The notes beneath the pieces were generated by a model. That model ran no database searches. It saw only the letters and a list, made by a program, of their open reading frames with translations, and was not told the DNA's origin. 64,000 bases of DNA from Paenibacillus spongiae (lineage in GTDB: Bacteria > Bacillota > Bacilli > Paenibacillales > Paenibacillaceae). Both the position numbers and the translations under genes were made by a program. Below, in pieces: positions 8,359 through 16,446 of the stretch; within the stretch, counting starts at the first letter, position 1; every line of letters starts with the position of its first letter. The stretch lies in the NCBI RefSeq assembly GCF_024734895.1, contig NZ_CP091430.1, positions 4,668,501-4,732,500 on the forward strand, read 5' to 3'.

Positions 8359-9216
8359 TCAACCCTTCACGCCGGAAAGTTGAATGCCTTCGATAAAATA
8401 ATTTTCGGCGTATAAAAACAAGAGCACCATCGGCACCATGTAAACCACGGAAGCGGCAAAGGAGACGCCAAGCAGTTCCTCCTGGATCCGGGACAAAAAG
8501 ACGGACAGCGGCTGCATTCCTGCATCCTGCAGGAAGATAAGCGGCTGCTCGACCATATTCCAATAATCCGAAAACAGCAGCACGACGAGTGCGGCAATAC
8601 CCGGCTTGACCATCGGCAGCGCCACCGTTATGAAAATACGCAAATAGCCTGCGCCGTCTATCTTCGCGGCTTCGATATAAGCCGAATGAATATGAAGCAT
8701 AAACTGACGCAGCAGGAATACGCCGAAAGCGCCAAATATGCCGGGCAGAATGATAGAAGCGGGATGATTCAAGAGGCCCAGCCAGTCTGCCATGATGTAA
8801 TTGGGCACGAGCGTGACTTGGAACGGCATCAGCATGGTGATCAAGTATAGGAAGAACAGCGAATCCCTGCCGGGAAACCTCAGCTTGCCGAATGCGAAGG
8901 CCGCCAATGTCGCTACGAATGCCTGCCCCAGAATAATTGGAACGACCATCGATACGGAATTCCAGAACATGCGCAGAAACATCGATGTCGAAACCAACAC
9001 CTTCTCGTACTGCTGGAAGGACACCCAGTCGGGAATCCATTTCATCGTGACGAATACGTTGGTGTCGCTCTTCCCCAACATGCCATAGTTAGCCAGGATT
9101 TCCCGTTCGGTCATAACCGAATTGACAACTGTCAAAATGACAGGCGTAAGGATTACAGCCGCGACAGCCATGAGCAGGAGTGTGCGAAGCAGCGCCATGC
9201 CCGAATGTTTATTCAT
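8359..9216 (-). CDS. carbohydrate ABC transporter permease (MalG type)
   Basis: A 285-residue inner-membrane permease with about six transmembrane helices. The EAA loop that docks the ATPase is seen as EAAKIDGAGYLRIFITVALP near residue 190. It forms the import channel together with the MalF-type permease upstream. A GTG at 9225 is in frame but overlaps the ribosome site; AAGGAGG lies 8 nt before ATG at 9216, so 9216 is used. Second gene of the leftward importer operon, followed 42 bp later by the adaptor gene. Confidence 0.92.
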   Translation of the reverse strand: MNKHSGMALLRTLLLMAVAAVILTPVILTVVNSVMTEREILANYGMLGKSDTNVFVTMKWIPDWVSFQQYEKVLVSTSMFLRMFWNSVSMVVPIILGQAFVATLAAFAFGKLRFPGRDSLFFLYLITMLMPFQVTLVPNYIMADWLGLLNHPASIILPGIFGAFGVFLLRQFMLHIHSAYIEAAKIDGAGYLRIFITVALPMVKPGIAALVVLLFSDYWNMVEQPLIFLQDAGMQPLSVFLSRIQEELLGVSFAASVVYMVPMVLLFLYAENYFIEGIQLSGVKG

Positions 9217-9267
9217 GTTATCCACCTCCTTGGCTCAGGTTCTTCAAAACAAAGCTGCAAAAAGCCG

Positions 9268-10137
9268 TTATTCCATGAAAGAACGGAATATTCGCTCCGT
9301 ACGGAACAATACGGCAACTAGCACAAGAATACTGACCGCCATTAACACGGCACCGGCCGACAGCTTCTGAATGTCAAGTGACAGAAACATATTGTTCATG
9401 TAATGCTGCATCATATAAATGCGGTCATGTGGATAGGCCCCCGCGACCAAATACGTTTCCCGGAACACCTTGAACGAATTCAAGACCGACATCAGCACGA
9501 CGAGAAAGGTCGTCGGTGTCAAATACGTCAGCGTAATGCCAAACAATCTGCGCCAAGGGCCGGCCCCTTCCAAATCCGCGATTTCATAATACTGCTCCGG
9601 AATGTTCTGAAGTCCGGCCAGAAACAGAACGATGTTATAACCCATGTTCTTCCAAACGTATATCATTATAATGACAAAGCCCGCCCAATCCGATTTCATC
9701 CAGTCGATGCGGTCCATGCCGAAATATCCGAGCACCAGGTTGAATGCGCCGTTCCAATCGAACAGGATCTGCCAGACCATAACAATAGAGGCTACTGGGA
9801 CGACAAGCGGAAGAACGTAAGCGGTGCGCAGCCAATTCCGGAGATAGACCCGCCGGTTCAAGAGAAGAGCGACAGCGAGCGATACCGTCACTACAATAGG
9901 GACGCTGATTAACGTAAACCAGAACGTATTGGACGCGGCTTGCTGGAACGAGGAGCTGAGCAGCAGCTCCTTATAGTTGGACAGCGTCATGCTTCCCCCT
10001 CCAAGCCGGTCTTGAAACGAAATCAGGACACTTTGGCCGAAGGGGATCAGGTAGAAGACAGAGAATCCCGCCAGGCTTGGAGCAAGAAAGCATAACGCTA
10101 CCAGCAGCTCCCTGCGCGCCAATCGATGCATGTTCAT
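9268..10137 (-). CDS. carbohydrate ABC transporter permease (MalF type)
   Basis: A 289-residue permease with six predicted transmembrane helices, the first within LLVALCFLAPSLAGFSVFYL. The EAA-type loop reads EIADLEGAGPWRRLFGITL near residue 190. First gene of the leftward operon permease-permease-adaptor-binding protein. GGGAGG lies before the ATG. It diverges from a response-regulator gene with a 168-bp shared promoter region, so the two-component system next door is a likely controller of the importer. Substrate not inferable beyond a sugar or oligosaccharide. Confidence 0.92.
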   Translation of the reverse strand: MNMHRLARRELLVALCFLAPSLAGFSVFYLIPFGQSVLISFQDRLGGGSMTLSNYKELLLSSSFQQAASNTFWFTLISVPIVVTVSLAVALLLNRRVYLRNWLRTAYVLPLVVPVASIVMVWQILFDWNGAFNLVLGYFGMDRIDWMKSDWAGFVIIMIYVWKNMGYNIVLFLAGLQNIPEQYYEIADLEGAGPWRRLFGITLTYLTPTTFLVVLMSVLNSFKVFRETYLVAGAYPHDRIYMMQHYMNNMFLSLDIQKLSAGAVLMAVSILVLVAVLFRTERIFRSFME

Positions 10138-10305
10138 AATGAGAGCCTCCCGTGATCATTCGATGATAGCGACAGCTGCCGGTATCACATCTACCAGTGT
10201 ACAGACAACCTCCGGCAAAACTTTGGAGCAACTGTGGAAAAAGTATGGAATGAGCCTGCGGTAAATCTTTGTTACAATGATTAGGTTAAACAAGGAGGTT
10301 TCCCT

Positions 10306-11001
10306 ATGCATGCCTATCAAATCGCCGTGGTGGACGACGACGCTCAAATTCGCGATATAGTAGAAGCCTATTTGCAAAAAGAAGGCTATCGGACGATTCA
10401 GCTGTCTACGGCGGAAGAAGCGTGGGCGCTATGGAAGAGCCAGCCGCCGGATATGTGGATACTCGATATCATGCTGCCGGGCATGAACGGCTTCGAATTA
10501 TGCCGGCAGATCCGCAAAGAAGCGGAAGTTCCCATTATTATGATTTCGGCACGTGACGAGGACGTCGATAAAATACTCGGATTGGAATTGGGAAGCGACG
10601 ATTACATGACCAAACCCTTCAGCCCACGGGAGTTAGTCGCGCGAGTCAATCGTTTGTTCCATCGGCTCGGTTCGATTCAGCAGGAGAAAGAGAATCCATC
10701 CCCCTCCGGAACGCGGATTGAGGCAGGGCATCTGCGGCTGAACACGGAAGAAAGGCGCGTATTCTGGCGCGAAGACGAAATTGAGATGACGGCGAAGGAA
10801 TATAAGCTGCTTCAAACGTTAGCCGAGCAGCCGAACCGAGCATTTTCAAGAGACGAATTATTGACCTTCGTTTGGAGCGACCAATATTTCGGCAGTGACC
10901 GGGCCATCGATGATCTGGTCAAACGGCTCCGCAGAAAAATAAACGAACTTCCGCTCGAAACGGTATGGGGGCATGGATACCGTCTTCGGACCGGCATGTA
11001 G
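10306..11001 (+). CDS. OmpR/PhoB-family response regulator
   Basis: A 231-residue DNA-binding regulator. The receiver domain (1-120) has the acidic pocket DDD at 10-12, phospho-acceptor D54 (WILDIMLPG) and the conserved KPF near 105. A winged-helix effector domain (about 135-230) ends in TVWGHGYRLR. AAGGAGG lies 8 nt before the ATG. A TACAAT at 10273-10278 is a plausible -10, without a clear -35. The histidine-kinase gene follows directly. The pair diverges from the sugar importer operon, so it probably senses a related extracellular or envelope signal; this is inferred from context. Confidence 0.92.
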   Translation: MHAYQIAVVDDDAQIRDIVEAYLQKEGYRTIQLSTAEEAWALWKSQPPDMWILDIMLPGMNGFELCRQIRKEAEVPIIMISARDEDVDKILGLELGSDDYMTKPFSPRELVARVNRLFHRLGSIQQEKENPSPSGTRIEAGHLRLNTEERRVFWREDEIEMTAKEYKLLQTLAEQPNRAFSRDELLTFVWSDQYFGSDRAIDDLVKRLRRKINELPLETVWGHGYRLRTGM

Positions 11002-12396
11002 GTGATGAAGATGAGAATGATCCACCGGCTAAACTTATCATTCGCTCTGCTGCTTCTATGCACGCTGGCGATAACCGCCGCCGTTATTTATCCGCTGATG
11101 CTGGACACCTTGGTAGAAGGCCAGAGGAAGGAGCTGCGGGAACAAGGGAGCGAGCTGTTGAATCAAACGTTAGCCAAGCCCACGGTACCTGCGCAGCGGT
11201 TAGAAGAACCGGCGATGCAGGATATGGTTCCTCTCGCTCCAGCGACGAAAGCCCTATTGATTGCGCCGGACAATAGGGTACTGTTCAGTACATTGCCTGC
11301 CCTGCAAGCGGCGGAAATGATCGAAATCGCGAAGCGAGTTAACCCGGCAACGGGCATCTCGCACGGGAAGGACGGTCAATACATCGTAGAAACATTGACG
11401 GCAGCAGAGGGAGAAGCGCAAGCAAGCGGCCTCACCGCCGTCATGGCTGCACCCTTGAGCAAAGTCAAGTCGATACAGCTTGCTTTATTTCAACGCATGA
11501 TGATCATCCTGACCGCCGGCGGAATCATGGCTTTCCTGCTCAGCATGTTCGTAACCCGAAGACTCGTAGACCCGCTTGCGAAGCTGAGGAAAGAACTGAA
11601 GAAGGTGGAACGCCGCCGCTTCTCCGAAGTCCGGCTGGTGAAGTCGGGCGGCGAAATCGGGGAGGTTGCGCGCAGCGTCTATCAGCTCGCCGGGGAGCTG
11701 GAGAAGTACCAGCACACCCAGAAGCAGTTTTTTCAGAATGCCTCTCACGAGTTGAAAACGCCGTTAATGTCAATTCAAGGGTATGCCGAGGGGATTAATG
11801 ACGGTATCTTTACCGGGGAAAGCGCAGAACGCGGACTGAATATCATCGTGAAGGAATGCGAGCGATTGAAAAAAATCGTAACGGAAATGATTCTGCTAGC
11901 CAAGCTGGAGAGCGAGGACGGCATCTTTCATCCGGATCGCGTTTCGGTTGCGGATTTGATTCAAGAAACGGTGGAAAGGATCAATCCGTTACTTGTCAAA
12001 AAAGGACATGAGCTTAACGTGAACATCTCAGAAAATGCCAACGAGCAGTTGATTTACGTTGACCGTGGAAAAGTATTGCAGGCGTTAATCAACGTTGCAG
12101 GCAACGCGGCGCGTTATGCACGGCATACGATCACAATCGACGCAGCTGCGAACGGCAATTATATCGCTATTGAGATTGCCGACGACGGGGATGGCATTTC
12201 CGAGCAGCTGTTGCCGCAGCTTTTTGAGCGGTTCTCCAAAGGGAAGAACGGTGAAACAGGGCTGGGCTTGGCCATATCCCGCGCCATTGTCGAGCGCTGC
12301 GGCGGAAGAATTACGGCGCGTAATCAGCCGGGCGGCGGCGCGTTGTTCAGTCTGCAATTTCCGGTCTTGAATGAACAAGGCCCGTTACCGCATTGA
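11002..12396 (+). CDS. sensor histidine kinase (HAMP, HisKA, HATPase)
   Basis: A 464-residue membrane kinase. TM1 is about residues 11-31, an extracytoplasmic sensor about 32-162, TM2 about 163-184, then HAMP (VTRRLVDPLAKLRKEL) and the dimerisation helix with H249 in NASHELKTPL. The ATP-binding domain shows an N-box (NVAGNAARYARH), G1 (DDGDGI) and G2 (GETGLGLAI). It should phosphorylate the response regulator encoded immediately upstream. GTG at 11002 abuts the preceding stop; ATGs at 11005 and 11011 are alternatives, all translationally coupled. The gene ends inside a hairpin likely to terminate transcription. Confidence 0.9.
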   Translation: MMKMRMIHRLNLSFALLLLCTLAITAAVIYPLMLDTLVEGQRKELREQGSELLNQTLAKPTVPAQRLEEPAMQDMVPLAPATKALLIAPDNRVLFSTLPALQAAEMIEIAKRVNPATGISHGKDGQYIVETLTAAEGEAQASGLTAVMAAPLSKVKSIQLALFQRMMIILTAGGIMAFLLSMFVTRRLVDPLAKLRKELKKVERRRFSEVRLVKSGGEIGEVARSVYQLAGELEKYQHTQKQFFQNASHELKTPLMSIQGYAEGINDGIFTGESAERGLNIIVKECERLKKIVTEMILLAKLESEDGIFHPDRVSVADLIQETVERINPLLVKKGHELNVNISENANEQLIYVDRGKVLQALINVAGNAARYARHTITIDAAANGNYIAIEIADDGDGISEQLLPQLFERFSKGKNGETGLGLAISRAIVERCGGRITARNQPGGGALFSLQFPVLNEQGPLPH

Positions 12397-12408
12397 TGCG
12401 ATAACGGG
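12381..12408 (+). terminator. hairpin terminator after the first two-component pair
   Basis: CCCGTTA-c-CGCAT and ATGCG-a-TAACGGG pair over 12 bp with one mismatch around a TG loop. It overlaps the kinase stop codon. The downstream sequence (CTGCTTCTGATT) is only mildly T-rich, so strength is uncertain. Confidence 0.5.
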
Positions 12409-12540
12409 CTGCTTCTGATTAAAGGTATAGAATCCCCGATTCAGGAAATCGTGAAAATAGCCCTGCTCCCTGCCATTGACAAATTTGATGCAAAGCCGGA
12501 CCCTCGCCATCTATTGACTCATCCCATTCTGTTACAATCA

Positions 12541-12577
12541 TCATTTAACCTTTATTTAACTTCTTCTTCTGTATAAT
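12541..12577 (+). promoter_or_regulatory. promoter with response-regulator-like direct repeat
   Basis: ATTTAAC occurs at 12543-12549 and 12554-12560, an 11-bp period typical of OmpR-family dimer sites (compare the CiaR box). A TATAAT -10 lies at 12572-12577, so the repeats cover the -35 region. The 11-mer TCATTTAACCT recurs at 14398-14408. Autoregulation by the regulator at 12615 is inferred. Confidence 0.5.
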
Positions 12578-12614
12578 AATTCGTAAAACTAGTAAAACGA
12601 AGGATGTGGGGGTT

Positions 12615-13313
12615 ATGAGAGTTTTAGTTGTAGAGGATGAAGCGCGCATGCGAAAAGCCCTGTGCAATGGATTGAAAAAATATGGTTATGCGGTTGACGC
12701 TGCCGTCGATGGCGAAAAGGCTTTGGAGCTTGTCGAAATAAATGCATATGATGCGGTTGTACTCGACTTGAATTTGCCGAAAATAGACGGGATCGAGGTC
12801 CTGAAGGGAATCCGATCCATGAACCGTGAGCTTCGTATTTTGATTTTATCGGCAAGAGCGGCAGTGGAAGACAAAATTATCGGATTAGATACCGGGGCCA
12901 ATGATTATCTGGCAAAGCCGTTTCATTTCAAAGAACTGGATGCCCGTATCCGTTCGCTGTTGCGAAGGGATTTTATTCAAAAAGATACCATTCTTACATA
13001 CGGCGATATCAAAATCGATACTGCTCTTAGGAGCGTCACGGTAAGAAATCACAAGATTGAGCTAACCAAAAAGGAATATTCCATCCTGGAATACCTCTTT
13101 ATGCATAAAGACAGGATCGTGGGTACCGAGGAACTTATTGAGCATATATGGGACGAGAACAAGGCGGATCTTTTTTCCAATTCCTTCAAGGTACAGCTTA
13201 ATTCTTTGAAAAAAAAGCTGGCACCTTATATCGGCGATAAGGAACTGATTAAAAACACGAGAGGTTTCGGGTACTCGCTCACGAAGGAGTATGCAGATGA
13301 AACGGTTCAATAA
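12615..13313 (+). CDS. OmpR-family response regulator (second system)
   Basis: A 232-residue regulator. The receiver has acidic residues EDE at 7-9, phospho-acceptor D51 (VVLDLNLP) and KPF near 101. The C-terminal winged helix ends in TRGFGYSL. A GTG at 12606 is in frame, but AAGGA and the G-rich spacer place translation at the ATG at 12615. The last 17 nt overlap the kinase gene, so the two are coupled. It resembles CiaR/YclJ-type regulators. Its likely targets are its own promoter and the membrane-protein gene at 14456, both of which carry TCATTTAACCT. Confidence 0.9.
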   Translation: MRVLVVEDEARMRKALCNGLKKYGYAVDAAVDGEKALELVEINAYDAVVLDLNLPKIDGIEVLKGIRSMNRELRILILSARAAVEDKIIGLDTGANDYLAKPFHFKELDARIRSLLRRDFIQKDTILTYGDIKIDTALRSVTVRNHKIELTKKEYSILEYLFMHKDRIVGTEELIEHIWDENKADLFSNSFKVQLNSLKKKLAPYIGDKELIKNTRGFGYSLTKEYADETVQ

Positions 13314-14394
13314 GATTACGCTGCGATTAAGGCTGACGATATCAACCGCGCTTACGCTTGCAGGCGTTTGTTTTCTGTTGACACTTTCTCAAGTGATCAC
13401 CTACTCTGAATCAGTGCCGGCTCCCCTTTTCAATGCCGATGTAAATTCCCGTTTACATGTTACGCCGGAACAACCTATTTCCGGAAAACAAAATAATTTC
13501 ATTGCTTCCAGTTTCGTTTACATGGTCGCCATGATTGCACTAGGTACAGGCGCCTCCTACTACATGTCCGGCAGAGCGTTAAAACCGGTTGCAAACTTAA
13601 GCGAAAGCATCAAGAATATCGACGAAAACAAGCTGTTTCAGCCGCTTACAGGCTTTGATACGAATGACGAAGTGGCACAGCTCGCAACATCTTTCAACCA
13701 TATGATGATGAAATTGGAAAAATCATTCAATCATCAGAAGCGGTTCGCGGCCAATGCCGCCCATGAGCTCAATACGCCGCTCGCTAGCATCATTGCCAAC
13801 ATTGAGGTCTTGCAGATGGAAGAATATCCTACCGTTCTGGAGTACAGAGAGGTTATGGAAGATACCTTGGCGGAAGCGCAGAGAATGAGTCTCCTGGTAT
13901 ATGACCTGTTGAAGATGAACAGTACGTTGAATGCGGACCATTATGAACGTTTTGAAGCGAAAGCGATGTTTGTCGATATTATTGAGGCTGTATCGGAAAG
14001 CAGCGGCGATAAAAACATCCACATTGAAAACAACATCTCGGGCATTATGCTTTCAGGTGATAAGGCGCTATTGCAAAGAGCTTTCTTTAATCTCGTTCAG
14101 AACGCTGTGAAATATAATAAAATGGATGGAGAAGTCTTGATTACGGCAGTCATGAGCGATGATTCTGTGATCGTCCATATCGAGGATACCGGCATAGGAA
14201 TTGCGGAGGAAGAACATGAAAATATCTTCGAGCCATTCTATAGAATTGATAACTCCCGTTCAAGGGAATTGGGAGGCAGCGGACTTGGATTATCCATTGT
14301 AAAAACCATCATCGACAAACACAGCGGGAAAATTTTCGTTAAAAGCGAATACGGAGTTTTTTCAAAAATAACCGTTGTACTGCCGAAAAAATAA
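13297..14394 (+). CDS. sensor histidine kinase (second system)
   Basis: A 365-residue kinase with two membrane helices (about 12-32 and 70-90) around a short, 40-residue extracytoplasmic loop. A HAMP segment follows (ALKPVANLSESIKNIDENK), then H156 in AAHELNTPL and an ATPase domain (NLVQNAVKYNKM, EDTGIGI, GGSGLGLSIV). The small loop suggests membrane-stress or transporter-linked sensing rather than binding of a large ligand. ATG at 13297 is 7 nt after AAGGAG; the ATG at 13291 is too close. It overlaps the regulator gene by 17 nt. Confidence 0.9.
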   Translation: MKRFNKITLRLRLTISTALTLAGVCFLLTLSQVITYSESVPAPLFNADVNSRLHVTPEQPISGKQNNFIASSFVYMVAMIALGTGASYYMSGRALKPVANLSESIKNIDENKLFQPLTGFDTNDEVAQLATSFNHMMMKLEKSFNHQKRFAANAAHELNTPLASIIANIEVLQMEEYPTVLEYREVMEDTLAEAQRMSLLVYDLLKMNSTLNADHYERFEAKAMFVDIIEAVSESSGDKNIHIENNISGIMLSGDKALLQRAFFNLVQNAVKYNKMDGEVLITAVMSDDSVIVHIEDTGIGIAEEEHENIFEPFYRIDNSRSRELGGSGLGLSIVKTIIDKHSGKIFVKSEYGVFSKITVVLPKK

Positions 14395-14397
14395 CCG

Positions 14398-14433
14398 TCA
14401 TTTAACCTCCCTCGAGATATCATATGATCATAT
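14398..14433 (+). promoter_or_regulatory. regulator box and palindrome before the orphan permease
   Basis: TCATTTAACCT (14398-14408) is identical to 12541-12551 in the promoter of the adjacent response regulator. It is followed by the perfect 12-bp palindrome ATATGATCATAT (14422-14433), 22 bp before the permease start. Binding by the regulator is inferred. Confidence 0.4.
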
Positions 14434-14455
14434 CAAAAATCAACGGAGGTAAGCG

Positions 14456-15973
14456 ATGGTTATAAATAACAAGGCACACACTGAAGTCGACAGCTTTGCG
14501 CAGTTATTGCATTCGGAGTGGACTATATTCCGAAAAAAACGCAGCTTGAGGATCGGCATGGTTATTGCGGCACTGCTCATCATTTTGTTTGGACTGCTAC
14601 CCTCGATTACCGGTTCGAATGGGGGTGACCCTCCTCCCTTACTGGAGGGGCCAAATGGTGAAGCAGTAACCGATAAGTTCTACTTTGTGCATCAGCCGCT
14701 GACAGGAGACGGCAGCATCACGGTACGCCTGACTTCGATGACAGGCCGGATCAAGGAACCTCCGGCTCCCGGAACGATCGGGCCTGGCCGCGAGCCCGTG
14801 CCTGGGATGGTACCATGGGCGAAGGCCGGTGTCATGATCAAAGACGGTGTTCGCCAAGGTGCGCCCTATGTGGCGGTTATGGCCACCGCCGAGCATGGCG
14901 TGCGCATGCAGCACAACTTCGTCTACGACACGGCTGGGCAGCCTGGCGACGTTTCGGAGAATTCCCCCCGCTGGCTGCGACTCGCCCGCGAGGGGGATAC
15001 GCTGATCGGCTACGAGTCTTCTGATGGCGGACAGTGGATCAAGATCGGCACGGTTCAGATGGATCTGCCGGACACCGTCCAGATCGGAATGTTTGCCGCT
15101 TCACCTGGTGATCTCAGGTTCAACGATAACGGGTATGTAGTCCGCTTTAGTGAGGTTTCGGCAGTCTTCGATCAGGTCAACCTCCAAGGCCCGTGGAGCC
15201 GCGTCGATGTGGGCGTCACCATGGAACCCGATGGGAAGACGCCGCATCACCCAGGCGGGGTGGAGGAGTCCGGTGGGCGGTTCACAGTGACTGGAGTTGG
15301 TGACATCGCACCGCAGATTGGTGATGATGGTGGCTGGCGAATTGAGCGCTCCCTTACCGGTGTGTTGTTTGGGCTGATCGTAGTGATTATCGTAGCAGTA
15401 CGGTTTGCTACCGCCGAATTTCGACGAGACCAAGTCCGGGTGCTGGTAGCAAAGGCTGTCGTGACGGGTACGGTCACTTTTGTTGTGGGGCTGGCTGCCG
15501 CCATCGTTACCGTTCTACTATGCAGACCAATTCTTCTCTCAAACGGTATTCAAACCCTTCCCGTAACTCTGTTTACCGAGTTGCGTGTAATAGCGGGTAC
15601 CGCTGCATTGCTCGCCGCTGCTGCTGTATTCGCACTCGCTCTTGCTGCCTTGTTCCGGCGTCGTGTTCTGGCAGCGATTGTTAGCTGCTCGCTGGTTGTA
15701 CTCCCCCTGATCCTCACGTTTACCAACGTCATCACTGTGGACATGTCTCAGTGGCTCTTGCGGATTACCCCGGCTGCCGGATTCGCGATCCAGCAGAGCA
15801 TTCCGGAGTACCTACATGTTATCGGTCCTTATATACCGAAGTCGGGTTATTATCCGTTAGCACCATGGGCCGGCTTTGCTGTGCTCTATGGTTACAGTGC
15901 TCTAGCTCTCGGTCTGGCCATCTTCAAGCTGCACGGCAGAGAAGAAATGAGGCAGGAACTGAGTGTGAAGTGA
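14456..15973 (+). CDS. orphan ABC-2-type membrane protein with extracytoplasmic DUF1349-like sandwich domain
   Basis: A 505-residue membrane protein. TM1 is about residues 34-52. A large extracytoplasmic region (about 55-300) contains a concanavalin-like motif set: WAKAGVMIKDG, YVAVMATAEHGVRMQ, WLRLAREGDTLIGYESSDG and QWIKIGTV. At least four or five helices follow (302-322, 340-362, 378-400, 410-430, 470-492). This architecture resembles ABC permeases with DUF1349 ectodomains known from actinobacteria. No ATPase gene lies beside it, although the preceding two-component pair is the usual partner of such loci, so the locus may be reduced. ACGGAGG lies before the ATG. Transport function is uncertain. 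Confidence 0.7.
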   Translation: MVINNKAHTEVDSFAQLLHSEWTIFRKKRSLRIGMVIAALLIILFGLLPSITGSNGGDPPPLLEGPNGEAVTDKFYFVHQPLTGDGSITVRLTSMTGRIKEPPAPGTIGPGREPVPGMVPWAKAGVMIKDGVRQGAPYVAVMATAEHGVRMQHNFVYDTAGQPGDVSENSPRWLRLAREGDTLIGYESSDGGQWIKIGTVQMDLPDTVQIGMFAASPGDLRFNDNGYVVRFSEVSAVFDQVNLQGPWSRVDVGVTMEPDGKTPHHPGGVEESGGRFTVTGVGDIAPQIGDDGGWRIERSLTGVLFGLIVVIIVAVRFATAEFRRDQVRVLVAKAVVTGTVTFVVGLAAAIVTVLLCRPILLSNGIQTLPVTLFTELRVIAGTAALLAAAAVFALALAALFRRRVLAAIVSCSLVVLPLILTFTNVITVDMSQWLLRITPAAGFAIQQSIPEYLHVIGPYIPKSGYYPLAPWAGFAVLYGYSALALGLAIFKLHGREEMRQELSVK

Positions 15974-16260
15974 TCGAGAGCAGCCAAATTTTGATTTAAT
16001 CGAAGGCACGATTGGGAACCAAGTGAAAAACATATCCCTTTAGGGAAAACAAAAAACCGCGAAATGCCTTATAAAATCAAGGGTTTCGGCAGTATTGATC
16101 GTTCTTTTCTTTTTTGCTTAGCGTAATTCTCATTTCCTCTGAACGTTTCAGAAAACGCAGCCTTCTGTGGGCTAAACTAAATTTTTTTGCTCCAAGTGTA
16201 TTTACATTGGCACAAAATAAAAACCCTTCTTTAATTTCAGAAGAGTTTCATTCAAGAGCA
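15974..16260. other. intergenic A/T-rich region left of the islet
   Basis: No gene is seen. An imperfect inverted repeat (CCGCGAAATGCC/AAGGGTTTCGG, about 16058-16093) lies here. The region ends exactly where the truncated tRNA-Leu repeat begins at 16261. Confidence 0.4.
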
Positions 16261-16315
16261 TGGTGCGGTCGAGAGGACTTGAACCTCCACGTCATTGCTG
16301 ACACTAGAACCTGAA
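16261..16315. repeat. distal attachment-site repeat: truncated tRNA-Leu 3' end
   Basis: This 55-bp block is identical to 19055-19109, the 3' part of tRNA-Leu(CAG) from the encoded CCA to the anticodon loop, in the same orientation. After it the sequence diverges completely. This is the usual footprint of tyrosine-recombinase integration into a tRNA gene. Confidence 0.85.
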
Positions 16316-16446
16316 ACTTGAGAATACTTTTCTTGGCTTCCTCAGAGTATAAGATTACTTGATCGAAAACTTAGTATTGGCAATGGTTTTAAGCGATCCA
16401 TCGTACTTTCGTTAAAGTGTTCGAGGAATTGCATATGAGCTTTGAA

